Part shown: piece by piece, positions 1-9,520 of the stretch
Position numbering within the stretch: position 1 is the stretch's first letter
Layout: every line of letters begins with the position of its first letter
Assembly (NCBI RefSeq): GCF_000211815.1
Contig: NZ_GL890823.1
Span: forward strand, 216,369-280,368
Reading direction: 5' to 3'
DNA length: 64,000 nucleotides
Origin: Moorena producens 3L
GTDB taxonomy: Bacteria; Cyanobacteriota; Cyanobacteriia; Cyanobacteriales; Coleofasciculaceae
The notes under the pieces: generated by a model
Told to the model about the DNA's origin: nothing
The model's input: the letters and a program-made list of their open reading frames with translations, nothing else
The model's database searches: none
Made by a program: the position numbers and the translations under genes

Positions 1-1667
1 ATGCCCAATCCTTAAGGCAAACCGGCAATGCGGCTCAGGCGGTGCAGGTTCTGGAAAACGAGTTAGTGGGGTTCGCCCTCATCGATCAACTCGACGACCT
101 AGGCATCCAAACCAGAGCCGCCCTCTCCCAAGCCTATGCCGAAAATGGACAGATCTCTGAAGCATTGGCCGTATTAGAGCCTTTACAAGGTATCCCCCAA
201 GCCACATTGCCCTTAGCGCGATCGCTAAATGAAATTCGCAATAAAAATCAAGATCCAGCCCTGGAACCCCAAGTCTCTATGCTCTACCGCCAGGCACTGG
301 CAGAGAATCCTAATGACCCTAACTTAATTCGGGAGATAGCTGATGTGTTCACAGGCATACCCAGCGAACGGGCAACCGCATTGCAGCTTTACCAACAACA
401 GCTTGCCTTCGAGCCTGATAACCGTAGTCTGATGATTAAGATCGTGGGTCTGGAAAGTCAGACCGGGTTAATTTCTCAAGCTCAATTGAGCAACCGTCTA
501 GCGACCATACTGATTCCCCTACCTACTGAACCCAGCGAATTGCAAGCGGTGGCAGACGCCTTGATCCCGATCGAGCCGCCGGGGCCAGAATTTCTATCTA
601 TTTACCAAAATATCCTGGCATCTGGGGTTAACGCGCCCTTTTTGTACTTTCGGATCGCTCAACTTTACATTGAAGCCAATGACTTGATCTCAGCTAGAAA
701 TGCGTTGGCTACATATACCGCCACACCCCAGGGAGCTAACGATCTGGTAGTACAGTTGCTAGCGGCAGATATTGAACGTCTTGAGGGTAACTGGATTGCT
801 AGCCGCCAGCGTTACCAAGCCTTGATTGCCAGCAACCCACAACGGGATATTCTCAATGGAGCATTGCAAGGATTGTCATCTATACTTCTGCTACAGGATA
901 GACCAGGGGAAGCTGTGGCAGTTTATGACCAACTAGTGGCGCTCAATCCTAGTGATGTTAACCTACAGCTAGCACGAGCTACAATTGCCTATCAAGCGAA
1001 TCTGATTCCAGAATCCCAAGCTGAGGCATTTGTCTACTATTGGTTGCAGACACAACCCAATGTGCTTCCGCCCCAAGAACTCTTTGCTCTAGTCGGTGCT
1101 CTACCTGCCAATCCCACACGGGAACCCCTATACATTTCGCTGCTGCAATCTGAACCAGACAACATACCAGTAAACCGCCGTTTAATTCAGGTTATTGCTC
1201 AGCGTAGTCCAGAATTAGCTAGAGCTCAGGTGATTGAATTAGTCAATCGGGCTCCCTACTCCGTTCAGACATACTTGTTGCAGGGGCGATTGGCAGAAGC
1301 GATTGATCAGTTAGACATAGCAGAACGCGCCTATCAGGTGATTTTGACCGCAGAACCCAGTAACACTGAGATTATTGCTGCTTTAGGTGGTGTTCGTTTC
1401 CAACAACGACGCTTTGACTCCGCCAAGCAACTCTATTATAGGGGTCTTGCGATCAAACCCCTGGATTTCGGGGTACGTCGTGCCTTAGTTGGACTAAATC
1501 AGACAGAAGATTTTAAAGTCAAAGCCCTAGAACAGTTGGAACAGCTACGACTGGAGGAATTCAGTCGAGGGTCTAGTACTGCTACCCTGTCCCGTCAGAG
1601 ACAGCAAATCCAAGAAGGATTTCTGTTCCGCAGGGGTTTCCAACCGCCTTGGGAACGTTTTGATTAA
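1..1667 (+). CDS. TPR protein of cellulose locus, BcsC-like (5' truncated)
   Basis: The reading frame is open from the first bases of the window, so the gene starts upstream; the GTG at 42 is only an internal codon. About 550 residues are visible. They consist of helical tetratricopeptide-like repeats (for example around AVYDQLVALNPSDVNLQLA and AERAYQVILTAEPSNTEII). The protein ends shortly after the last repeat with PPWERFD, so the outer-membrane beta-barrel that closes enterobacterial BcsC is absent. It precedes GH8, BcsB and BcsA genes in the same direction. A periplasmic scaffold role in cellulose secretion is therefore inferred from context. TPR identity is clear; the BcsC assignment rests on gene order. 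Confidence 0.75.
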   Translation, partial: AQSLRQTGNAAQAVQVLENELVGFALIDQLDDLGIQTRAALSQAYAENGQISEALAVLEPLQGIPQATLPLARSLNEIRNKNQDPALEPQVSMLYRQALAENPNDPNLIREIADVFTGIPSERATALQLYQQQLAFEPDNRSLMIKIVGLESQTGLISQAQLSNRLATILIPLPTEPSELQAVADALIPIEPPGPEFLSIYQNILASGVNAPFLYFRIAQLYIEANDLISARNALATYTATPQGANDLVVQLLAADIERLEGNWIASRQRYQALIASNPQRDILNGALQGLSSILLLQDRPGEAVAVYDQLVALNPSDVNLQLARATIAYQANLIPESQAEAFVYYWLQTQPNVLPPQELFALVGALPANPTREPLYISLLQSEPDNIPVNRRLIQVIAQRSPELARAQVIELVNRAPYSVQTYLLQGRLAEAIDQLDIAERAYQVILTAEPSNTEIIAALGGVRFQQRRFDSAKQLYYRGLAIKPLDFGVRRALVGLNQTEDFKVKALEQLEQLRLEEFSRGSSTATLSRQRQQIQEGFLFRRGFQPPWERFD

Positions 1668-1677
1668 GGATAAAAAA

Positions 1678-1798
1678 TGAAGTCTAGATGAAGTGTCAAG
1701 TGTAAAGAATAAATTCTAAATGAAGTATAAAGGATGAAGTGTCAAGGATGAAGAATGAAGTGTCAAGGATGAAGGATGAAGTATAAAGGATTAAGGTA
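1678..1798. repeat. heptamer-based tandem repeats
   Basis: The spacer after the TPR gene consists of variants of seven-base units (gatgaag, tgtcaag, tataaag) in loose tandem. The remaining bases to 2061 are AT-rich and hold no ORF I can support; a promoter for the GH8 gene may lie there. Confidence 0.7.
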
Positions 1799-2061
1799 TG
1801 ACAAGGGAAAATCCCAAATGGCAATTAACACTTAAAAATTGGCAGTTTTATAATCACAAATGAATAATCCAGACATTTAAAGCCAATATCAGAATTGAAT
1901 AATTCTGAACTCTGATGTTTTTAGGCTAGGCTTAGGTTCAGACTTCTTCCCTTAAAAGACTACGTTGGATCAATCCAGAGGCTTGTATCCAACTATGTTT
2001 GAGGAGTAAATGTAAGAGCCGCAAATTTACGATGTCATACAACAGCCGTCAAGGTTTATTT

Positions 2062-3336
2062 ATGGGTCGCACCCTCAGCGTTTCTATCGTTACTTTCACC
2101 ATTATGTTGTTGAGTCTATGGGGTTGTGCTCCCCATCAATTGTCAAGACGATCTCCAACCCCTTCACCACCCCAGTCATCACCAAGCAAAACGCCTTCAG
2201 TATACCGTGAGTATCCTGAACCAGAGGCTCCCCAGACTGCTTTACCTATAGACGAAAGCGGTATTATAGCAGAAAGTTGGACTGTATACAAAGAGAAATT
2301 TATTCAAAAAGACGGGCGAGTCATCGACTACGAAGCAAGCGATCGCTCAACCTCTGAAGGGCAAGCCTATGGGATGCTGCGAGCGGTAATTGCCAATGAC
2401 CCCACCACCTTTGCCCTGACCTTAGAATGGTCTCAAAACAATCTCAAGCGCTCAGGAACTAATGGTACTCTCGAAGACCAACTTTGGGTGTGGAAGTGGG
2501 GTCGTGATCAAAGCGGTAACTGGGGTGCGATTGACAGAAATTTTGCCAGCGATGCCGATATTGATGCAGCAACAGCATTAATCCTAGCTTACCGCCGCTG
2601 GAATCGTCCGGAATACTTGGACTTAGCCTTAATTAAGCTGGAAGATTTGTGGAACTTGTCCACCAAAGAGGTAAGGGGAAAGCGCTATCTTTTGCCAGGA
2701 CCTGTAGCAGCCTTTGTGCCTTCTCCATCAATTCTATATCTCAACCCCTCATATCTTGCTCCTTTCTCCTTTCGTCTCTTTGCCCAAGTTGACCCCAACC
2801 ATGACTGGTTAAGTTTGGTGGATAGTAGCTACCAGGTGTTAAGAGAGTCTTCCCAGGTTTCTGCTGTAGGCTTACCCAGCGATTGGATAGCCTTTGACAC
2901 CGAAACTGGTCAATTCCAGCCATTGCCACCAGACAGTCCACTCAAAAGTTCTTATAGCTTTGATGCCTACCGAGTGTGGTGGAGAGTTGCTTGGGATGCA
3001 GCTTGGTTCAATACCCCAGAAGCATTTTCCTATCTCGGTACTGCCACGCAGCATTTGCAATCCCTGTGGCGTTCTTCTTCAAAGCTGCCCGCCAGGATTG
3101 ACATCCAGGGAAAACCAACGGTGACTTACGAAGCCACTTCCCAATATGCCATGCTTTATTCTGCCCTACGTTTAATTGAACCAGCCATGGCTAGAGAATT
3201 GATAGAGCAGAAACTAATACCACAATATCAGGAAGGGATTTGGGATGATCAATCGGCCTACTATACCCAAAACTTAGCTTGGTTAGGGTTATTGCCTACC
3301 ACAGCCATCGACCGCAACCTGTTAAATCCCAGTTAG
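2062..3336 (+). CDS. glycoside hydrolase family 8 lipoprotein (BcsZ-like endoglucanase)
   Basis: GH8 enzymes hydrolyse beta-1,4-glucans, and BcsZ-type members trim nascent cellulose during export. The frame can be extended to a TTG at 1999, but ATG 2062 is preferred: AAGG lies seven bases upstream, and the product then begins with a compact lipoprotein signal (MGRTLSVSIV..., lipobox LSLWGC, Cys22), followed by a Pro/Ser linker. Two GH8 landmarks are visible: SEGQAYGM with the likely general acid Glu99, and the acidic cluster ASDADIDAA (Asp164/166/168) holding the likely general base. Length of about 424 residues fits the family. It lies between the TPR protein and bcsB. Lipid anchoring, instead of the soluble periplasmic form of enterobacteria, is inferred from the signal. 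Confidence 0.88.
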   Translation: MGRTLSVSIVTFTIMLLSLWGCAPHQLSRRSPTPSPPQSSPSKTPSVYREYPEPEAPQTALPIDESGIIAESWTVYKEKFIQKDGRVIDYEASDRSTSEGQAYGMLRAVIANDPTTFALTLEWSQNNLKRSGTNGTLEDQLWVWKWGRDQSGNWGAIDRNFASDADIDAATALILAYRRWNRPEYLDLALIKLEDLWNLSTKEVRGKRYLLPGPVAAFVPSPSILYLNPSYLAPFSFRLFAQVDPNHDWLSLVDSSYQVLRESSQVSAVGLPSDWIAFDTETGQFQPLPPDSPLKSSYSFDAYRVWWRVAWDAAWFNTPEAFSYLGTATQHLQSLWRSSSKLPARIDIQGKPTVTYEATSQYAMLYSALRLIEPAMARELIEQKLIPQYQEGIWDDQSAYYTQNLAWLGLLPTTAIDRNLLNPS

Positions 3337-3525
3337 GGAGGGGAATAGTTTAAACATACCAATAACTATACCGATAAATATACCGATCAATCTATACCGA
3401 TCAATCAGGTGATACAGGTGACAAAAATGGTCTCAATCGTTAAAGTTAAGCCTAAGCCATACAACTTTTCTTTATAAATTAAGGGTGATCTTACTATTCT
3501 CCTAGTATTCTCTATAGTTACAATT

Positions 3526-6138
3526 ATGAAATTCTTGTTTCGCCGCTCCCAAGCCCAAGATCCTACGACTAATCATCAACGACGTGCTCTCTATGGTCCT
3601 AGATTATCCTTATTGCTGCTATGTACAAGCATGGTCTTAACCCTGGGCATCGGTACTACCCTAACTAGAGCTCAAGGGGACGGTAACCTCAGAAAACAGG
3701 AAGACCAGTTCATCCAGAAGTACACCTTACCCAAAACTCCCACTAAGGCTCCAGTCTACAAACCTAGACCTCGTCCTCGTCCTCGGCCAGCTGCCCGACC
3801 TAGACCAAAAGCTGCTCCGGCAGCGCCACGACAAAGACGCTCTAATCGTGCCCCAGCAAGGGTTGCTCCCGCCCGACCTCGGCCAGCTGCCCGACCTCAG
3901 CCACGGCGGACCCAATCCCCCTCCCAGCCCCAACCTCGTTCACAGCCCCAATCTACTCCAAATCCGATTTCTTCTACCCCGAATATCCCATTAAGTGAGT
4001 ACATCTTGCAATTTAATCGCTCTCCGATTGTAGGCAATCGCCTCCGTATGCGGGGGGTTTATTCGGAAGCAAGACTGGGCTTTACCCGTCCTCGGGGTTG
4101 GAAGATAAAAACCGCCAAAGCCTTAATCCGCTTCCAGCATTCACCAGCCCTGATGGCAAATCGCTCTAACCTGACCTTGCGGATTAATGGCACCAGTGTG
4201 GCAAGTGTCCCTCTCAACCGCAAGCAGTCTCAGGTGGCTAACGTCATGTTTGCTATCCCAACGACCCTGATCCAGGACTACAATGAACTTTCCCTAGTAG
4301 CCCAGCAACACAACACCAAGGGTTGTACGGATGGAGGGGATGCCACGTTGTGGACTGAGGTTTTGCCGGATTCAAAATTAATCTTCCAATACCAAGTTGA
4401 ACCTATTCCCCTAAACTTCAGTCGCTATCCTTATCCTTTCTTTGATCAACTCAGCTTAGATGCCAATCCCATTGCTTATATGCTGCCGCAGGGGAATGTC
4501 CAGACCCGATCCGTGGAGTCCTTAGAATCTTGGTTGACTGCTGCGCCTCGTTTACAGGCTTCCCTAGGCAGGTTGGCTGACTTCCGTCCCATTACCACCC
4601 GTTTGGTAGAGACTATCGACGAATTAGAGTGGGGCGATAGTTTAGTTGTGATGGGGACTCCTGGAAATCAACCGGTTTTGAAGTCTTTAGAACTGCCCTT
4701 TACCTTCTCCGGGAATCAAATTTTAGATGGGACTCAGATTCCCTTACCCGATGATGTCGGTGTGCTGGCACTTACCACCGTCAATGATGGCAGTAACCCG
4801 GTCTTGGTGGTGACTGGCAATGGTTCAGATGGCGTGAAAAAGGCTGCCCAGTTTTTAGTACAGCCAGATACCAGTAAACTTGGCACAGGTCAATTAATTT
4901 TCGTGGATCAGGTTCCGGATGTACCAATACCATCCTCCAGAAATTGGCCTGGTTATTTGCCAGAAGAAAATTCCTTTACTCTAGAAGACATCGCTACTCA
5001 GCCCAATGGTAAACCCTTTAAGGACGTCACAGTGCGAGGCACTTCAGCACCACCGGTAGAGTTTGATTTTCGGGCCTTACCGGATGATCGCTTTAAACGG
5101 GGCAGTTCCATGAATTTAGTTTACAGCTATGGTCCCCAGGTCAATCCTCGCACCTCTGCTGTAGAAGTCTTACTAGATGATGTACTAATTGGTGGTAAAC
5201 GCTTGACCAAGAGGGATGGCTCACAGCGAGAAACCCTGAAAGTGGATCTTCCTGCCAATCTGATTAAACCCACCTCTAAAATCAAAGTTGCTTTCCGGCT
5301 GAACCCCAGGGAACCAGAGGAGTGTGGTAAAATCACCGATCAACAACTAACGGGTACGGTTCATGCTGAGACCAGCTTCAAAGTTAATCGGGAGCCCTCA
5401 GTTCAACTACCTAATCTAGAACTGTTGCAAGTAGGTTACCCATTTGCAGCTCCTCAAGATTTGTCTAATACAGCGATCGTGTTGTCAGAGACGCCATCTG
5501 ATAACGATCTGCTCACCCTCATGGCTATCAGTGAGCGTTTAGGACGTCTAAGTAAGGCAGATTCAGTACAAATGGATGTTTACACCATTGAACAATTGCC
5601 TGATCAGATCAAGAGGAAGCGAAATCTAGTTGGAATTGGCACCAGGGAGGAATTTCCCTTTCCAGAGGTATTTGAGTCAAGTGGTTTGCGTTTGAGTAAT
5701 GCTCTAGGACGTCAGTGGGGTGAAGCTAGTGTCCAGACTCTACCGGATAGTGAAGGGGTAATTAAACAAATCATGTCTCCCTATAACAATCAGCGGGTAC
5801 TTTTGGCTTTGAGTGGTCAAACGGAAAATGGCTTAGACCGCGTGCGGCAGATTCTCACTAAAGATTCTTGGTTCTACCAGTTGCAGAAGGATACGGTTTT
5901 AGTTAGTAGTTATCAACAAGACCCTGCTGGTTATGACCCCGATGCCTATAAGCTAGAGTTCTTTGAACTAGCCGGTTCTAAGAAGCGCATTGAAAAAACC
6001 TCCGCCCTCAGTAAAGCATCGTTCTTCCTCCAACGAAACTGGTGGTTCCTAGCTTTAGGTATTCTGGGGGTAACCTTCCTACTTTATGGCATTAGCCAGT
6101 TGTACCTCAAGCGTGTGACAGATCAAAAAAGTCATTAG
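3526..6138 (+). CDS. bcsB: cellulose synthase regulatory subunit BcsB
   Basis: BcsB is the periplasmic, membrane-anchored partner of BcsA that guides the glucan chain out of the inner membrane. The 870-residue product has an N-terminal hydrophobic segment (about 27-50), a Pro/Arg-rich low-complexity stretch (about 75-140) not typical of enterobacterial BcsB, a long beta-rich body with paired carbohydrate-binding-like and flavodoxin-like segments, and one C-terminal transmembrane helix (about 837-860, NWWFLALGILGVTFLLYGIS). The gene starts 189 bases after the GH8 gene and is followed by bcsA. The upstream gap contains three copies of a TATACCGAT motif (3367-3405). Identification is by overall architecture and position. 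Confidence 0.9.
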   Translation: MKFLFRRSQAQDPTTNHQRRALYGPRLSLLLLCTSMVLTLGIGTTLTRAQGDGNLRKQEDQFIQKYTLPKTPTKAPVYKPRPRPRPRPAARPRPKAAPAAPRQRRSNRAPARVAPARPRPAARPQPRRTQSPSQPQPRSQPQSTPNPISSTPNIPLSEYILQFNRSPIVGNRLRMRGVYSEARLGFTRPRGWKIKTAKALIRFQHSPALMANRSNLTLRINGTSVASVPLNRKQSQVANVMFAIPTTLIQDYNELSLVAQQHNTKGCTDGGDATLWTEVLPDSKLIFQYQVEPIPLNFSRYPYPFFDQLSLDANPIAYMLPQGNVQTRSVESLESWLTAAPRLQASLGRLADFRPITTRLVETIDELEWGDSLVVMGTPGNQPVLKSLELPFTFSGNQILDGTQIPLPDDVGVLALTTVNDGSNPVLVVTGNGSDGVKKAAQFLVQPDTSKLGTGQLIFVDQVPDVPIPSSRNWPGYLPEENSFTLEDIATQPNGKPFKDVTVRGTSAPPVEFDFRALPDDRFKRGSSMNLVYSYGPQVNPRTSAVEVLLDDVLIGGKRLTKRDGSQRETLKVDLPANLIKPTSKIKVAFRLNPREPEECGKITDQQLTGTVHAETSFKVNREPSVQLPNLELLQVGYPFAAPQDLSNTAIVLSETPSDNDLLTLMAISERLGRLSKADSVQMDVYTIEQLPDQIKRKRNLVGIGTREEFPFPEVFESSGLRLSNALGRQWGEASVQTLPDSEGVIKQIMSPYNNQRVLLALSGQTENGLDRVRQILTKDSWFYQLQKDTVLVSSYQQDPAGYDPDAYKLEFFELAGSKKRIEKTSALSKASFFLQRNWWFLALGILGVTFLLYGISQLYLKRVTDQKSH

Positions 6139-6224
6139 GAATTAGTGATTAGTGATTATTCTTTAGTTTTAATTAGTCTTTAGGATTGTTTGTCTATTAA
6201 ATAGGATTAAATCAAAATTCCACT

Positions 6225-6248
6225 GTCAGCTATCAGCTGATAGCTGAC
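6225..6248. promoter_or_regulatory. 24-bp perfect palindrome between bcsB and bcsA
   Basis: GTCAGCTATCAG is followed directly by its reverse complement. The same GCTATCAG/CTGATAGC words recur in many intergenic repeats of this window, so this may be a member of a dispersed repeat, an RNA hairpin between two cotranscribed genes, or both. Confidence 0.6.
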
Positions 6249-6307
6249 GGCTGAATACTTACATCAATATTAGTTTCACATCTCAAATCAAAATGCTATA
6301 AATTGCT

Positions 6308-8902
6308 ATGTCTTTTTCCTTATTCAAACAATCGAGAAATAGGCAAAATCGCCCTCGTCGATCCCCTGTAATTACATTACTCGTTGATCGCCTACCTCGG
6401 TTTTTTGACCGAGTCCTAGCACGGCTAGGGTCGAATCACTTGTCGTGGCTGATTTTGCTGCTGGTGTTGCTATCCATACCCCTGATTACTACACCCCTAA
6501 CAGTCAGGCAGCAGGGGATTGTAGCGATCGCACTAATATTGGTTGGTCAAGTGGTAGTGCGCACTGAAGCCAAACAATCTGATAAAACAGTCAGTGAGTA
6601 TTTTCATCTGTTTTTAGTATGGCTGAGCCTGGTGACCACCATGCGCTACCTATACTATCGCTTTGCCTATACCCTAAATTTTGATACTTGGATCAACGGG
6701 TTTTTCTGTGTGCTGTTGTTGGGGGCGGAATTGTATGCAATTCTAACCCTATTGCTAGCTTATTTTCAAACTCTCAAAATCAAAGACCGAGAAACCGTTG
6801 ATCTGGCTAACTATCCTCAAGACCAATGGTTCAAGGTTGATATCTACATTCCAACCTACAACGAGCCTGTGGAAATTGTCCGCAATACAGCAGTAGCCGC
6901 TCTGGCTATGGACTATCCGGAGGATAAAAAACAAGTCTATGTCTTAGATGATGGCAGAAAGTATCCAGAGCGTCGCAAAAAGTTGAAGCAGATGTGCGAA
7001 GAAATCGGCTGTAAATTGCTGACTAGACCTAACAATGATCATGCCAAGGCAGGTAATATCAACACAGCGTTTAATACTACCAAGGGCGATCTGGTATTGA
7101 TTCTGGACTGCGATCACATTCCAGTGCGAAAATTGCTGATGCGCACAGTCGGGTTTTTCTACAACCCAAACGTATCCTTTGTGCAAACGCCCCACTGGTT
7201 CTTTAACCCCGACCCCTTTGAGCGAAATCTCCAGACTAAGGGTGAGATTCCAGTGATGAATGAACTCTTTTATAAAGTACTGCAAAAGGGCAATGACTTC
7301 TGGAATGCTTCCTTTTTCTGTGGCTCAGCAGCGGTAATTCGCAAAAACCATGCGCTGGAGATTGGGGGAATTGCCGTTGAAACCGTTACAGAAGATTGTC
7401 ACACGGCCTTCCGACTCCATTCCTTAGGTTATGAGTCAGTGTACTATGACCAGATTATGGTTGCTGGCTTAGCCCCTGAAACCTTTGCCTCCTATGTGGG
7501 TCAGCAAGTGCGTTGGGCAAGGGGAATGGCTCAGATTCTACGGCTAGAATTCCCCTTGTTGAACTGGAAGGCAAAACATCTCACCTTAGGCCAGCGGATT
7601 TGTTATTTTTCAGCCACCTCCCACTTCTTCTATGGCTTTCCCCGGCTGATTTACGCTGTCACTCCCACTCTATTCCTATTGTTTGGCATCAATCCCATTC
7701 AGGGTTTGGGGCTAGAAACCTTATTTTATGCCCTGCCCCATCTACTGATTAGCCTCAATGCTAACTATATCACCTACAAAGAAGTTCGCTTTTCCTTCTG
7801 GAACGAGGTGTTTGAATTTGTGATGTCATTCCAGACGGGGTATGTCACTCTGATGGCGGTGATTAACCCCAAGCTCGGTTCATTTAATGTAACTGACAAG
7901 GGGGTATCGGTTAGTCAGCGGAGTTTTGATTGGCAGTCAGTACAGGGTCTTTTGGTAGTAACAGCTATAGTGATTGCTGCCTTACTAGCTGTTCCCTTTT
8001 GGCTGCTGCTCCGTCCAGAAGATGCAGAAGCGGTCTTGGTTAACGCCATGTGGTGCGTCTTTAACTTGATTCTGCTGACAGCAGGTTTGTTGGTTGCCTT
8101 TGAACAACCCCAACAACGCCCCAAACACCGCCTGCTACGACGCCTTCCGGTGACAATTCACACCACTGACCAGAGTTGGCCAGGGGAAACGGTTAATATC
8201 TCAGAAAGCGGAGTTTTAATTGCCTTAGATAGCTGGCCCAACCTACCTGATCAAGTAGACCTTGAAATTGTGGGAGATTACGGCAGACGAGCCTTTGTTG
8301 CTGGAGAAATTATCCGCAAGACACCGATTAGTGACCATCAAGTTCACCTTGCGATTAATTTGATCAACCTCACTCAAGCTCAGCTAGATGATTTAGTCCT
8401 AGTAATTTATTCCGATGTCAGGGAGTGGTATTCCCAGAAGCGTGCGACCTTAGACCGACCCATGGGCTCCTTAGGTTTCTTAGCCACTGGTGTGTTCCGT
8501 GCCTTCCGAGAGTTGAATACCCAAACTAGTACTAAGGTGCGTAAACAGATTAGGGCTACTGTTCAGCTTTATTGGGAAGGTAAGTTTTACAGTGGTAGGG
8601 CAACTGAAATGGGAGTGATGAGTTTACGGGTTGAATTAGAACGCAGCACTGCCTATTCTGATACCACGGAGCAAACTAGTCCATTGCTCACACCAGAAGA
8701 TTTACGAAGAATGGAGCAAGACCAACCCTTCGTTGGCTTGCTATTGAGTCAGGAATCGACTAACCAGTTACCACAGCGATTGTTGGCTCAAATTGTGGAT
8801 GTCGAAGATTTATCCGATCAAGTTGCCATTGAGTTGAAGTTCCCAGACCAATTAAAGCAGAAACAGGAGACCAAAATTAAACAGCTTTTGAAAGTACTGT
8901 AG
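6308..8902 (+). CDS. bcsA: cellulose synthase catalytic subunit (UDP-forming) with PilZ domain
   Basis: BcsA polymerises UDP-glucose into beta-1,4-glucan and pushes the chain through its own membrane channel. All diagnostic motifs of the family-2 glycosyltransferase are present in this 864-residue protein: DDG at 214-216, DCD at 267-269, TED at 361-363 (catalytic base Asp363), QQVRW at 399-403 and the gating-loop sequence FNVTDKG at 526-532. Transmembrane helices flank the catalytic domain. A C-terminal PilZ domain keeps the c-di-GMP ligands: RxxxR at 608-612 and NISESG at 630-635. The enzyme is therefore expected to be activated by c-di-GMP. A further domain of about 200 residues follows. 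The gene is last in the plus-strand cellulose operon. Confidence 0.96.
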   Translation: MSFSLFKQSRNRQNRPRRSPVITLLVDRLPRFFDRVLARLGSNHLSWLILLLVLLSIPLITTPLTVRQQGIVAIALILVGQVVVRTEAKQSDKTVSEYFHLFLVWLSLVTTMRYLYYRFAYTLNFDTWINGFFCVLLLGAELYAILTLLLAYFQTLKIKDRETVDLANYPQDQWFKVDIYIPTYNEPVEIVRNTAVAALAMDYPEDKKQVYVLDDGRKYPERRKKLKQMCEEIGCKLLTRPNNDHAKAGNINTAFNTTKGDLVLILDCDHIPVRKLLMRTVGFFYNPNVSFVQTPHWFFNPDPFERNLQTKGEIPVMNELFYKVLQKGNDFWNASFFCGSAAVIRKNHALEIGGIAVETVTEDCHTAFRLHSLGYESVYYDQIMVAGLAPETFASYVGQQVRWARGMAQILRLEFPLLNWKAKHLTLGQRICYFSATSHFFYGFPRLIYAVTPTLFLLFGINPIQGLGLETLFYALPHLLISLNANYITYKEVRFSFWNEVFEFVMSFQTGYVTLMAVINPKLGSFNVTDKGVSVSQRSFDWQSVQGLLVVTAIVIAALLAVPFWLLLRPEDAEAVLVNAMWCVFNLILLTAGLLVAFEQPQQRPKHRLLRRLPVTIHTTDQSWPGETVNISESGVLIALDSWPNLPDQVDLEIVGDYGRRAFVAGEIIRKTPISDHQVHLAINLINLTQAQLDDLVLVIYSDVREWYSQKRATLDRPMGSLGFLATGVFRAFRELNTQTSTKVRKQIRATVQLYWEGKFYSGRATEMGVMSLRVELERSTAYSDTTEQTSPLLTPEDLRRMEQDQPFVGLLLSQESTNQLPQRLLAQIVDVEDLSDQVAIELKFPDQLKQKQETKIKQLLKVL

Positions 8903-8903
8903 T

Positions 8904-9093
8904 TGAAGGTTTAATCAGGTTGAAGGTTTAATCAGGTTGAAGGTTTAATCGGGTTGAACGCGCACGCGTGGCCTATTGGCCAAGGTTGAAGGTTTAATCG
9001 GGTTGAACGCGCACGCGTGGCCTATTGGCCAAGGTTGACGGTTTAATCGGGTTGAACGCGCACGCGTGGCCTATTGGCCAAGGTTGACGGTTT
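8904..9093. repeat. 49-bp tandem repeat array behind bcsA
   Basis: Three near-identical 49-base units contain CGCACGCGTGGCC-TATTGGCCAAGG; the unit begins recur at 8961, 9010 and 9059. They are preceded by 17-base subunits (ttgaaggtttaatcagg). The unit includes the palindromic GGCC..GGCC core found in other repeats of this genome. From 9094 to 9302 two more palindromic repeats occur (about 9158-9186 and 9245-9275); no gene is supported. Confidence 0.85.
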
Positions 9094-9302
9094 AAACCTC
9101 ACGGGGTAACAACAACCCTAAAGCTCTCTGGGTGATTGTGGGAGTAGTCCCAGTGCTTCGGCGTTCGCGTAGCGTCGCCGTAGGCCAATGGCATCTCAAT
9201 CAGGGGAGATGTCAGAAATGCGATTGGGTAAATCCTGCCAGGGCGATGCGTTCGCGTAGGGTGGCCGTAGGCCAATCCCATTCAACTTTTATTTATCAAA
9301 AG

Positions 9303-9520
9303 GGAGAGTTTGAGAGGGAAAAGAATACCCCTTGACTAATAGTTTGGGGATGAATTTTCCCTTTCAAATAGTGTTAAGATAAAAGATAAAGGTCTTAAAA
9401 AACTGGGAATTGACCTTACTCAGCTACCCCCGGTGCGGGGGAAAGTTACGCCCTAGGAGATAACAATCTATTTGGTTGTGCCTGGGAATCCCCATCCAAG
9501 ACGGTTGGGGAAGTTCAATG
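9303..9520 (+). mobile_element. non-autonomous IS605-like element, copy A
   Basis: The left part (9310-9370) is an imperfect hairpin between GGGAAAAGAATACCCC and GGGGATGAATTTTCCC. The right part (9426-9520) runs from CTACCCCCGG through TGGTTGTGCCTGGGAATCCC to TTCAATG. The last resembles the hairpin right ends of tnpB transposons. A homologous element lies at 59975-60212 on the other strand. No ORF lies inside, so transposition would need enzymes supplied elsewhere. The right end overlaps the stop codon of the GH5 gene. Confidence 0.65.
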
